From NCBI GenBank assembly GCA_026001245.1, contig BNZR01000044.1:1-12163 (forward strand): DNA of 12,163 nucleotides, read 5' to 3'. Shown here in pieces: positions 1 through 7,396 of this stretch. This DNA is from Clostridia bacterium. GTDB taxonomy: Bacteria > Bacillota_A > Clostridia > Oscillospirales > UBA929. Under the pieces are notes generated by a model. It was not told the origin of the DNA, did no database searches, and saw nothing but the letters and a program-made list of their open reading frames with translations. Each line of letters begins with the position of its first letter. Position 1 is the stretch's first letter. Position numbers and translations under genes: made by a program.

Positions 1-684
1 CCCCAATTTCAAGGGTTTTTGAGAGAACGCCGTCACCCCGTTGGCTGCCAGACGCAGCATCTTTTTCAGCGAGTATTTTGTAGTCCCTGCGAAGCGCTCC
101 TGACGCACAAAGCTTACGCCCGTCTGACGAAACCCCAGCCAGCTAACCATGCCGCGCAGGTATCGGTTATGCTCCGGCATGGACTTCATAGCGTCCACCA
201 CGGCGCGGTCGTACAGCCGAAAATCCCCCGCGTCCAGCGGCATGTCCACCTCCGTCAGGGCGCGCAATCCCCTGTAAAACAGCTTGGCGGTAACCTTTTT
301 GAACAGCGTCTCGCCCTGCCGTTTCTCGCGCTGTCCGTAGACCACCTGCCAGCCCTCGCGCCATTTGGCAAGCATTTGGGGTATGACCTCCGGCGGGTCC
401 TGCAAATCCGCGTCAATAACCACCACCGCGTCGCCGACGGCGTTATCCATGCCCGCCGTCACCGCCAGTTGATGCCCAAAGTTGCGCGAAAAGCTGATAA
501 CGCGCAGTTTTGGGTCATTTTTGGCCAGCTCACGCGCCATTTCCAATGTCCTGTCGCGGCTGCCGTCGTTGACGAACAGCAGCTCGTACGGCTCGCCCGT
601 GCCGTCCATAACGGCCTTCAGGCGGCTGTAGCTCTCCGCGATGACCTCCTCCTCGTTGTACAGCGGCACTACCACCGATACCAT
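1..684 (-). CDS. Family 2 glycosyltransferase, DPM1/GtrB-like (3' end cut by window edge)
   Basis: The first 228 residues of a GT2 enzyme are visible. The N-terminus has the nucleotide-sugar fold signature (MVSVVVPLYNEEE, then LLFVNDGSRDRT). Residues 89-99 hold the metal-binding segment VIDADLQDPPE (DAD at 91-93), and GDFRLYDR follows near 166. The late ERFAGTTKYSLKKMLRLA stretch matches the R-x-x-G-x-S/T-K-Y motif typical of dolichol/undecaprenyl-phosphate sugar transferases (DPM1, GtrB, ArnC). Family members transfer a sugar from UDP- or GDP-sugar to a polyprenyl phosphate at the cytoplasmic membrane face. The usual two C-terminal membrane helices would lie beyond the left edge, so their presence is inferred. 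The ATG sits 2 nt after the stop of the upstream ParB-BMP gene, with GGGGAG 7 nt before it, so the two are co-transcribed and probably coupled. The sugar cannot be predicted. Family call is firm; exact substrate is unknown. Confidence 0.93.
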   Translation of the reverse strand, partial: MVSVVVPLYNEEEVIAESYSRLKAVMDGTGEPYELLFVNDGSRDRTLEMARELAKNDPKLRVISFSRNFGHQLAVTAGMDNAVGDAVVVIDADLQDPPEVIPQMLAKWREGWQVVYGQREKRQGETLFKKVTAKLFYRGLRALTEVDMPLDAGDFRLYDRAVVDAMKSMPEHNRYLRGMVSWLGFRQTGVSFVRQERFAGTTKYSLKKMLRLAANGVTAFSQKPLKLG

Positions 685-686
685 AT

Positions 687-2357
687 TCAATCTCCCCAAT
701 CTATCAATTTTTCAAGCTCGCTTTTCGGGATTTCCGGGTATGGAACCCCGGTTTTGCGCATATTTTCACGTATAAACTCCAACAGCTTCAAGGTGTAGGC
801 ACTCAACGACACGCGGTTTAAGCTGATGTCCAGCAGGCCGCTGTCCAAGCCGCGAAGTACGCGCACAGACTCCGCGCCGGGGTGCTTGCCCTCGACAAGA
901 CCCCCGTCAAACAGCACCGTACACATGCCCGTGTACAACGCCCCAAAATTCCAGTTCATCGCGGCCACATACTCCGAAACGAAGCCCTTGGGATTAAGCG
1001 TCGCAAGCTGGGCGAACACGCCCGGAAAGCCATGCCCCGCCTCGCCCTCGCCGGTGTAGGGCAACAGCGCGACATCACAGCCCTGCGCCGAGCGCGACAC
1101 CCGCGCCCCGTCGCTGACCATCCGCGCCCCCAGCGCGAACGCTGTCGCGGCCTCTCGTAAATCCTCCGCACGCCAAGCGATACGCCCGTTTTTGGTCAAC
1201 ACGCCCGCCAGCACCCCCAGCAAAAACGCCGGTTCCTCAACCCGCCCGTAATAGGTCGTAAGCACCGAAGGCATCGGCGTTTCGGGCAAAAACTGGGCGA
1301 TAATCGTGTCTTTCTGCGTAAGTTGCGCCCGAAGCGCGTAGCGGGCGTTTGCGGGATTGGCAACGAAAATTATCCCGCCGCCCTCCGCAATCCCCTCCAG
1401 CGCGGCGGTTTTGTCCGGCTCGTCCGCAAAATCCTCGACGGTCTCTATGGCGATGTCCAGGCAATTGCGCTCCAACACGCGGCGGCCGTAGTCGTGGGCG
1501 CTGTCGGCGTAATCCTCGGCGGGCGTGTGGTCGTAGACGAACACCACGCGGCGCGTTTTCGGCTTTATCTGACGGGCGGCGGCCTTGGGCGCGTCTATCA
1601 AAAGCTGACGCTCCAAGGCTTTCAGAGCCGCCCCAAGCTTCGCGCTGCCCCAAAGATACGGGAAGCCGTATATTTCGGCAAACTGCAAAAACGCGTCGCC
1701 CGTGGACATCGTAAGCGTCGCAAACCCCAATTTGTGGTACACTCTGCGAAAATCCCCGAACGCGTCCTCAACTTGCTCCTCGGACAGCTCGTACTCCGCG
1801 CCCAGCTTGTCCAGCCGCGCAGAACTGCCGAGGCGCGTGAACCACATCTGCTTGACAAGGCGGCGCGGGTTGTTCGCGATGAATTCGCGGTACAATTGCG
1901 CTTCTAAGGTGTCGTTGTCCTCGCGCGGCAACACGCGGTTTACCTCCAAATGCATGGAGTTCGACCCCACCGCCCGCAAAACGCTTACCCGCTTGTGTCC
2001 CTCTATAATGTAGTAGTATCCAAGATACTCCACAGCCGTGCCGGCGTCGTGGATCCCCTCATCCAAATGCGACTCGTACAGCGACATCCACTTTTGGGCG
2101 AACTCGCTGTGGTCGCCCAAAAGCGGCATAAAATTGCCCGCAAAGGCGTTGGATCGCCCGGAGGCCAGCGTGCCGCGTATCTTGTGCATAGGCACGTCCA
2201 ACAGCCCCAGCGATAGGGACGCGCACTCCTTGTAGTCGGGCAGCAGAACCTCCAGCACGGGCGGATAGCCCTTCCATTGGCTGTCAGAATGCTCCGACAC
2301 ATATTTTTTCCCCGTTTTCACGGACGAACGATAGAAATCCCAAGTAGTTTCAATCAT
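687..2357 (-). CDS. Cytoplasmic ParB/Srx-like + PnrA/BMP ligand-binding fusion protein
   Basis: This 556-residue protein has no signal peptide or lipobox, although its C-terminal part looks like BMP/PnrA nucleoside-binding lipoproteins. Residues about 40-145 carry a ParB/sulfiredoxin-like module: LGLLDVPMHKIRGT, GRSNAFAGNFMPLL, then YYIIEGHKRVSVLRAVG (GHKR at 120-123), which resembles ParB box II. Residues about 155-235 are helical with a possible HTH-like turn (LSEEQVEDAFGDF). From about 269 (TRRVVFVYDHTP) a periplasmic-binding-protein fold begins, with AHDYGRR, GIIFVANP, LLGVLAGVLTKNGRIAW, AFALGARM and MNWNFGALYTG, as in PnrA/Med. I recall similar Clostridial proteins annotated only as 'BMP family ABC transporter substrate-binding protein'; their function is not established. 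I chose the ATG at 2357 because GGAG lies 8 nt upstream; a GTG three codons earlier would overlap that site. A sensory or regulatory role is inferred from the absence of export and the shared promoter region. Confidence 0.82.
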   Translation of the reverse strand: MIETTWDFYRSSVKTGKKYVSEHSDSQWKGYPPVLEVLLPDYKECASLSLGLLDVPMHKIRGTLASGRSNAFAGNFMPLLGDHSEFAQKWMSLYESHLDEGIHDAGTAVEYLGYYYIIEGHKRVSVLRAVGSNSMHLEVNRVLPREDNDTLEAQLYREFIANNPRRLVKQMWFTRLGSSARLDKLGAEYELSEEQVEDAFGDFRRVYHKLGFATLTMSTGDAFLQFAEIYGFPYLWGSAKLGAALKALERQLLIDAPKAAARQIKPKTRRVVFVYDHTPAEDYADSAHDYGRRVLERNCLDIAIETVEDFADEPDKTAALEGIAEGGGIIFVANPANARYALRAQLTQKDTIIAQFLPETPMPSVLTTYYGRVEEPAFLLGVLAGVLTKNGRIAWRAEDLREAATAFALGARMVSDGARVSRSAQGCDVALLPYTGEGEAGHGFPGVFAQLATLNPKGFVSEYVAAMNWNFGALYTGMCTVLFDGGLVEGKHPGAESVRVLRGLDSGLLDISLNRVSLSAYTLKLLEFIRENMRKTGVPYPEIPKSELEKLIDWGD

Positions 2358-2381
2358 CGCGCTCACTCCAATTCTCGCTCA

Positions 2382-2410
2382 ATTGTATCACAAAAAGATT
2401 GACACGTCAA
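2382..2410 (-). promoter_or_regulatory. Sigma-A type promoter for the leftward ParB-BMP/glycosyltransferase unit
   Basis: Read on the minus strand, TTGACG (2410-2405), a 17-nt spacer and TACAAT (2387-2382) form a near-consensus -35/-10 pair. TG lies one base before the -10, making an extended -10 (TGATACAAT). Transcription should start near 2375, only about 18 nt ahead of the chosen ATG. Spacing and sequence are seen directly; activity is inferred. Confidence 0.75.
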
Positions 2411-2427
2411 TGTGTCTATGATACAAT
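2399..2427 (+). promoter_or_regulatory. Sigma-A type promoter for the rightward amidase-recG-gtrA unit
   Basis: TTGACA (2399-2404), an exact 17-nt spacer and TACAAT (2422-2427) with an upstream TG (extended -10) make a nearly ideal sigma-A promoter. The predicted start is near 2434, giving a leader of about 30 nt. AAGGAG (2452-2457) lies 6 nt before the ATG at 2464. The -35 box directly abuts the -35 box of the leftward promoter, so the two polymerases should compete for the same DNA. Confidence 0.82.
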
Positions 2428-2463
2428 TACTGAACAGATTCGCAAATAAGGAAGGAGCCCTAA

Positions 2464-5355
2464 ATGAAAAGATTTCTGCCCGTTTTTATAATATGCGCCG
2501 TTTTGGTCGGCGGGCTGGTGGTTGTGTTGCTGTCCAAGTCCGGCGGCTCGAAGACCCCAAGTCCCTCCCCCAACGCCTCGAGTTCAAGCATTGTAACCCC
2601 TGCGTCCAACCCGCCCCAAGTCAAGCAATTCCGAGGGCTGTGGGTTTCCAGCGTAATGAATCTGGACTATCCCTCCGCGCCGAACCTAAGCGACGCCGAG
2701 CTTAAACGCGAGGCGGACGCGATTTTAAGCGACGCTGCGGAACTGGGCTACAACGCGATTATCTTTCAGGTGCGCCCGGCGGCGGACGCGCTGTATAAAT
2801 CCGACCTGTTCCCGCGTTCGCGCTACTTAGGGGCTGAATCCGACTTTGACCCGCTGGCCTATTGGGTCGAACACGCTCACGCCCTAGGGCTGGAGCTTCA
2901 CGCGTGGGTCAACCCCCTGCGCGTCAACATGGGCGGCGAGCTTAGCGACCTGCCCGCGAACAGCCCCGCCATCGCGCACCCGGAGTGGGTGGTCAAGCAC
3001 AGCGACGGGCGCATGTATTTTGACCCCGGAATCCCCGAAGTTCGTAAGCTTGTGGTGGACGGCGTGGCCGAAATTTTAGCGAAATACGACGTTGACGGCA
3101 TACAATTTGACGATTATTTCTATCCCGCCCCGGATTTTGCCGATTCCGCGACCTTCGCGGCGAACAATCCCGACGGCAAAACCCTTGAGGATTGGCGGCG
3201 CGGCAACATAAACAGCTTGATTCAGGAGCTTCACGAGGTTGTAAAGCCCGCGGTGTTCGGCATTTCCCCGGTCGGCGTTTGGGCAAATAATACCACCCGC
3301 GAGGAGGGCAGCAACACCACCGGCTACGAGTCCTATTCCAGCCAATTTGCGGACACGCGTCTGTGGGTTAAAAACAACTGGATTGACTACATCGCGCCGC
3401 AGATTTACTGGAATATCGGCAATAAAGCCGCCGATTACGCAACTTTAGTCGCGTGGTGGAGCGATGTGGTTACCGGCACCGATGTAAAATTATACATCGG
3501 GCAGGCGATATATCGGGTTGGCGAGGGCGCGTCCCCCGGCGACGCGTGGTACGATTCAAGCGAAATCGCGAAGCAAATATTGCTGAATTCCAACTATTCA
3601 AACGTGGCCGGCGTTATCCATTTTCGTTACGGCTCTATGAACGGCAAACCCGCGTTGCGCGAAACCATCTCGCAACTTTTCGGTGGTTCTTATGTCGAGC
3701 CGCCCACGGTCTATTCGCTCTCGGTCGGGCGACCCGCCGCAAAAATCAACGTCACCGAGGAAAACTACTATATCTTGGGGACTTCCGATGGCGCGACCCC
3801 GTTATATTGTAACGGCGATGAGGTAAGCGGGCGTTCCTCGGACGGATTCTTCGGCCTGCTCGTCAACCTATCCGGCGGCGACAATGTATATTTATTCACC
3901 CAGTCCGGGCAGACTGATGTCAGCGTCACGATAAGCTACGGCCCCGAACCCATCGTCCAGCCCAAGCCTCTTGACGCGGTAGGCATAACAAACGTGTATC
4001 CCTCTGATTCCAACGAAGTCGGCCTTGGCGGCGAGGAGATCACGCTTAGCTGTACCGCCCCGATTGGGGCCAGCGTAAAGGTGGCAATCGGCGGCAACAG
4101 CTACTCAATGACCGCCGCCAAAACCACCTCTCCGAACCAAAGCAAGGACTATGGCACCACATTCTCGTATAAATATACACTTCCAGCCTCACCGGACGGG
4201 GCGCAGACAGAGGTCGGCAAGCCCGTCTACACGATGAGCTATAAGGACAAAAGCTACTCCAAAACCGCCGCAAACTCCGTGATTTCCTTGGGGCGCAAGG
4301 CAAAATTCTATGCCACCGTCACGGCGGACGCGGCCTTTGTCTATCCCAACGCCGCGACAACGGGCGGCCCGGCAAACGAAATAGCGCGCGGCCAGATGGA
4401 TTTTGTCACCGCCGTCACGAATAACGGCAAGTGGGTGCGGCTGGGCTTCGGCGGCTGGGTGCAGGGCGAGAGCGTAATTCTCAAAACAGAGAATTACTTG
4501 CTATCACTTGATTCCGCGTCGTTTGCCTATCAAGAGGGCGATAAAATCGACAAGGTTATTCTGTCCTCTAATCTACTAACTAACACCTCGGTCAGTTACG
4601 ACGGTAACGAACTAATATACCGCGTCGCAAACCTTACAACCGCCCCAAAAATCCCGAATTTCAGTCAAAAATACGCCGATGGAGTTGCGAGTTACACGCT
4701 TAAACCGAGCAAACCCATCGACGGCTACTACATGACTGTCGAGGACGGCAAGCTAACGCTGAATATCAAGCACCACCCGAAAGCGGCGGCGGGTTCGCAA
4801 CCCCTAAACGGCCTGACAATTCTGCTTGATCCGGGACACGGCGGCACGGACGGCGGCGCAATCGGCTGTCTCGGCACGACTTATTCCGAGAAGCATATCA
4901 ATCTGGCCGTGTCGCAAAAATTGAGAATCGCGCTCGAAAACCTCGGCGCGGCCGTGGTTATGACGCGCACGGGCGATGAAACGCTGTCGCTTGACGAGCG
5001 TGTCGTGATTTCGCGCAATCTGCGTCCCGACATGTTTTTGTCGGTCCACTCCAACAGTATGCCGGTTACCGCAAGCGCCGAAAATGTTCGCGGTTTAGAG
5101 ACTTATTACCGCAATAACGCCGGAAAATCGCTGTCAGATGTGCTGTATCGTACCGTTCTTGACGAGCTTGGCTTCAACGAACGCGGCTCTAAGGAGCAGA
5201 ACCTGTATGTCAATCGCCCCACGTGGACGCCCTCCGCGCTTGTCGAGACGGGCTTTGTCTGCAACGTCAACGATTTCTCGCGGCTTGTGTCCAATTCGCG
5301 CCAGCAGGAGCTGGCCGATAGCCTGGCGAATGGTATCGTAAAATTTTTCTCATAA
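2464..5355 (+). CDS. Membrane-anchored GHL10 glycoside-hydrolase-like / N-acetylmuramoyl-L-alanine amidase fusion
   Basis: The 963-residue protein starts with a short basic end and one hydrophobic helix (about 5-23), followed by a Ser/Pro-rich linker. There is no lipobox, so it is probably an uncleaved N-terminal anchor or signal with the rest outside the cell. Residues about 55-405 match the GHL10 (YngK/DUF187) barrel: FRGLWVSSVMNLDYP, ALGLELHAWVNPLR, DGRMYFDPGIPEVR, then DVDGIQFDDYFYP (D216-D217) and IDYIAPQIYWN. The middle (about 410-610) looks like beta-rich spacer domains, about 615-675 is SH3b-like (FVYPNA...GGWVQ), and about 680-775 is AMIN-like. Residues 786-963 are Amidase_3: LLDPGHGGTDGG with zinc ligand His792, Glu809, His862 in LSVHSNS, and catalytic Glu928 in ALVETGF, so all key residues are present. 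The amidase cleaves the MurNAc-L-Ala bond of peptidoglycan; the GHL10 substrate is unknown. It leads the operon with recG and gtrA. Confidence 0.93.
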   Translation: MKRFLPVFIICAVLVGGLVVVLLSKSGGSKTPSPSPNASSSSIVTPASNPPQVKQFRGLWVSSVMNLDYPSAPNLSDAELKREADAILSDAAELGYNAIIFQVRPAADALYKSDLFPRSRYLGAESDFDPLAYWVEHAHALGLELHAWVNPLRVNMGGELSDLPANSPAIAHPEWVVKHSDGRMYFDPGIPEVRKLVVDGVAEILAKYDVDGIQFDDYFYPAPDFADSATFAANNPDGKTLEDWRRGNINSLIQELHEVVKPAVFGISPVGVWANNTTREEGSNTTGYESYSSQFADTRLWVKNNWIDYIAPQIYWNIGNKAADYATLVAWWSDVVTGTDVKLYIGQAIYRVGEGASPGDAWYDSSEIAKQILLNSNYSNVAGVIHFRYGSMNGKPALRETISQLFGGSYVEPPTVYSLSVGRPAAKINVTEENYYILGTSDGATPLYCNGDEVSGRSSDGFFGLLVNLSGGDNVYLFTQSGQTDVSVTISYGPEPIVQPKPLDAVGITNVYPSDSNEVGLGGEEITLSCTAPIGASVKVAIGGNSYSMTAAKTTSPNQSKDYGTTFSYKYTLPASPDGAQTEVGKPVYTMSYKDKSYSKTAANSVISLGRKAKFYATVTADAAFVYPNAATTGGPANEIARGQMDFVTAVTNNGKWVRLGFGGWVQGESVILKTENYLLSLDSASFAYQEGDKIDKVILSSNLLTNTSVSYDGNELIYRVANLTTAPKIPNFSQKYADGVASYTLKPSKPIDGYYMTVEDGKLTLNIKHHPKAAAGSQPLNGLTILLDPGHGGTDGGAIGCLGTTYSEKHINLAVSQKLRIALENLGAAVVMTRTGDETLSLDERVVISRNLRPDMFLSVHSNSMPVTASAENVRGLETYYRNNAGKSLSDVLYRTVLDELGFNERGSKEQNLYVNRPTWTPSALVETGFVCNVNDFSRLVSNSRQQELADSLANGIVKFFS
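4475..4496. repeat. TTCTC-N6-GAGAA palindrome, copy 1
   Basis: TAATTCTC and GAGAATTA form a perfect 8-bp inverted repeat with a 6-nt centre (4483-4488), inside the amidase gene. The core TTCTC-N6-GAGAA recurs exactly at 5348-5363, 6081-6096 and 6320-6335. The reading frame differs between copies, so protein constraint does not explain it. Confidence 0.6.
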
Positions 5356-5364
5356 TCGAGAAAA
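5345..5364. repeat. TTCTC-N6-GAGAA palindrome, copy 2, spanning the amidase stop and recG leader
   Basis: TTTTCTC (5345-5351) and GAGAAAA (5358-5364) are perfect 7-bp arms around ATAATC. The amidase TAA (5353-5355) lies in the loop, and the right arm overlaps the purine-rich stretch that must serve as the recG ribosome binding site. Folding of the mRNA could therefore mask recG initiation; this is inference. There is no following T-run, so it is not a classical terminator. Confidence 0.6.
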
Positions 5365-5368
5365 GGCT

Positions 5369-7393
5369 GTGATTTCAACGAATTCTCATTTTTCTCAAAA
5401 ACTAGAATCGCTCAAGGGTATTGGCGCGGCACGCGTGAAAGCCTTCAATCGCTTGGGGCTTTTCACCGTGGCCGACCTGCTAACCTACTATCCCGCAAGG
5501 TATCAAGATCGCACTAACTGCCTGACCGCGATGATCACCGACGACCCCTGCGAGAGCCGCGTGCGTCAAGGCCTGACGCTGACCAAGGCGGTTGCCGTTA
5601 CCGACACGGATCGTATAAATCTGACGTTTTTCAACGTTTCGTATGTCAAATCCGCATTAGTTCGCGGCGAGACCTACGCATTTTTCGGGAAAATTGAGAA
5701 CAAATTCAACCGTTTTGAGATGGTAAACCCCGTTTTTGAGCATATTTCGCGACTTGGGCGCGTTACAAACCGTCTGATGCCCGTCTATCGGCTGACAAGC
5801 GGACTGCCGCAGCATGTGGCGCGTCTCGCGGCGGAGCAAGCCGTAGATTTGCTGGCCGATACGCTGCCGGACTACCTGCCGCAATCGGTGCGCCAGTCAC
5901 GCAATCTCTGCCATTTGGGCTTCGCCCTGCGGCAAATCCACGCGCCGTCCAACGATGAAAACCTCAACGCGGCGCGCCGCCGGCTGGCATTCGACGAGCT
6001 GTTCATTCTTGCGTTGGGTCTCGCGTTTCTCAAAGAAACGCGCACCGTTCGGCATGGAGCGACGTTCCAGCCTTTGGATTTTCTCACTTTTGAGAATTCT
6101 CTCAATTTCTCACTTACCTCCGCGCAGGCACGCGCAATCGGCGAAATAACCGCCGATATGAGCGGCGGCATGCTTATGAATCGGCTGTTGCAGGGGGATG
6201 TCGGCTCCGGCAAGACGGTTGTAGCGGCGGCGGCGTGCCTGATGGCGATACGCGGCGGTGCGCAGGCGGCCCTGATGGCACCCACGGAACTGCTCGCAAA
6301 CCAGCATTATAACTCGCTTTTCTCACTTATGAGAAATTTCGGCGTAACCTGCGGACTGCTAACCGGCAAGCTCACGCCGAAAGAAAAAGCCACGCGTCAA
6401 CGCGAGATTGCCGACGGAACAATCCAGCTGGTCATCGGAACGCACGCGCTGATTTCAAATAAAGTCGCTTTTCGCAACTTGGGGCTGATAATAACCGACG
6501 AACAGCACCGTTTTGGGGTCTCGCAACGCACAAAGCTATCCGAAAAGAGCGACGGCAACGGCGCGCACAGCCTGTTCATGTCGGCCACGCCGATTCCGCG
6601 CACGCTGGCGTTGATGATGTACGGCGAGCTGGACGTTTCAGTGCTGGACGAGCTACCGCCCGGGCGAAGCACCGTCAAAACCTTCGTGGTTTCCGAGGAA
6701 ATGCGCCCTAGAATCGACAATTTTATCGCAAAAACTGTCGAAGATGGCGGCCAAGTCTACGTCGTCTGCCCGCTGATTGAGCGCGTGGACGACGAGGGAC
6801 GCGCCGTCGCGGACGGCCTGAACGAGGCCGTAATCGTGCGCGACAGGTTGAGCCGCCGCTTCCCCGAAGTCGGCTTGCTACACGGGCGCACGCCTGTGCG
6901 CGAACGCGCCGCCGTGATGCAGCGTTTCAAGGCGGGCGAAATCCCGATTTTGGTGTCCACAACCGTCATAGAGGTCGGCGTGGACGTACCCAATGCCAGC
7001 CTGATGATTGTTGAAAACGCCGACCGTTTCGGGCTGTCGCAGCTGCACCAGCTGCGCGGACGCGTGGGGCGCGGGGCGCGGGAGTCATATTGTGTGCTTT
7101 TTAACTCCGGAAGCGGCGAAATCGCGGCAAAACGGCTAAAAATATTAGAAAAAAACAATGACGGCTTCCAAATTTCCGAGTTCGACCTGCAAATGCGCGG
7201 TCCGGGTGAATTTTTCGGCACGGCACAGCACGGCCTGCCCACTCTGCGCGTGGCCGACCTCGCGGCGGACATGGACTTGCTAAACGAGGCGCGGGAGTCC
7301 GCCTTGGATCTGTTGCATAAATATCCACGGCTGGACGCGCCGGAATTATTGCCTTTAAAACTGAAAGTCCAAGAACTTAAATTGGGGGATTGA
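5369..7393 (+). CDS. recG: ATP-dependent DNA helicase RecG
   Basis: RecG is a monomeric superfamily 2 helicase that remodels stalled replication forks and branch-migrates Holliday junctions. The 674-residue length fits the family. Residues 10-45 hold the N-terminal helical signature (LESLKGIGAARVKAFNRLGLFTVADLLTYYP), and the OB/wedge domain follows to about 170. Helicase motifs are intact: Walker A GDVGSGKT at 276-283, the RecG-specific Walker B DEQHRFG at 377-383, SATPIPRT at 405-412, STTVIEVGVDVPNA near 530, and motif VI QLHQLRGRVGRG at 558-569. The C-terminus has the GPGEFFGTAQHGLP element. The start is GTG at 5369, 13 nt after the amidase stop. The best ribosome-binding purines are GAGAAAAGG just upstream, an imperfect spacing, but no ATG exists between there and the conserved LKGIG. 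Linkage to a wall amidase and gtrA is probably only transcriptional. Confidence 0.97.
   Translation: MISTNSHFSQKLESLKGIGAARVKAFNRLGLFTVADLLTYYPARYQDRTNCLTAMITDDPCESRVRQGLTLTKAVAVTDTDRINLTFFNVSYVKSALVRGETYAFFGKIENKFNRFEMVNPVFEHISRLGRVTNRLMPVYRLTSGLPQHVARLAAEQAVDLLADTLPDYLPQSVRQSRNLCHLGFALRQIHAPSNDENLNAARRRLAFDELFILALGLAFLKETRTVRHGATFQPLDFLTFENSLNFSLTSAQARAIGEITADMSGGMLMNRLLQGDVGSGKTVVAAAACLMAIRGGAQAALMAPTELLANQHYNSLFSLMRNFGVTCGLLTGKLTPKEKATRQREIADGTIQLVIGTHALISNKVAFRNLGLIITDEQHRFGVSQRTKLSEKSDGNGAHSLFMSATPIPRTLALMMYGELDVSVLDELPPGRSTVKTFVVSEEMRPRIDNFIAKTVEDGGQVYVVCPLIERVDDEGRAVADGLNEAVIVRDRLSRRFPEVGLLHGRTPVRERAAVMQRFKAGEIPILVSTTVIEVGVDVPNASLMIVENADRFGLSQLHQLRGRVGRGARESYCVLFNSGSGEIAAKRLKILEKNNDGFQISEFDLQMRGPGEFFGTAQHGLPTLRVADLAADMDLLNEARESALDLLHKYPRLDAPELLPLKLKVQELKLGD
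5392..5407. repeat. Degenerate copy of the TTCTC-N6-GAGAA palindrome
   Basis: TTCTC, six bases (AAAAAC), then TAGAA: nine of ten conserved positions match the motif, and the spacing is identical. It lies just inside recG, 44 bp after copy 2. It may be a decayed copy or chance in a TTCTCA-rich stretch (another TTCTCA begins at 5383). Confidence 0.35.
6022..6042. repeat. Perfect 9-bp hairpin inside recG
   Basis: CGCGTTTCT and AGAAACGCG are exact inverted arms around the 3-nt loop CAA. The sequence encodes part of the linker before the helicase core. It has no T-tract and may simply be a coding coincidence, but it would be a stable structure in mRNA or single-stranded DNA. Confidence 0.4.
6081..6096. 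repeat. TTCTC-N6-GAGAA palindrome, copy 3
   Basis: TTCTCA-CTTT-TGAGAA, a 6-bp perfect inverted repeat with a 4-nt centre, lies in recG just before the helicase core. The following bases continue the theme (GAGAATTCTC at 6092-6101 is itself a perfect palindrome, and another TTCTCA begins at 6108). Confidence 0.55.
6320..6335. repeat. TTCTC-N6-GAGAA palindrome, copy 4
   Basis: TTCTCA-CTTA-TGAGAA differs from copy 3 at a single base of 16 (in the centre). It lies 239 bp away and in a different reading frame (FSLMRN here, LTFEN there). Confidence 0.55.
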
Positions 7394-7396
7394 CGC

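Larger units (their letters stand above)
2382..2427. promoter_or_regulatory. 46-bp dyad holding both divergent promoters; possible operator
   Basis: The segment is an interrupted inverted repeat. Outer arms ATTGTATCA and TGATACAAT match 9 of 9, inner arms ATTGAC and GTCAAT match 6 of 6 around a 2-bp centre, and the 7-bp spacers between them do not match. Part of the symmetry follows from two good promoters facing apart with equal spacing. The perfect 9-bp outer arms extend slightly beyond the -10 hexamers, which leaves room for a dimeric regulator. No known operator is recognised. Confidence 0.55.

Noticed and set aside
19..798. Plus-strand open frame of 259 codons opposite the glycosyltransferase
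   Set aside because: The minus strand gives a clean, motif-complete GT2 enzyme; the plus frame is an antisense shadow rich in His, Gln and Arg.
2364..2366. GTG start for the ParB-BMP gene
   Set aside because: The Shine-Dalgarno GGAG overlaps this GTG, whereas the ATG at 2357-2355 has ideal 8-nt spacing.
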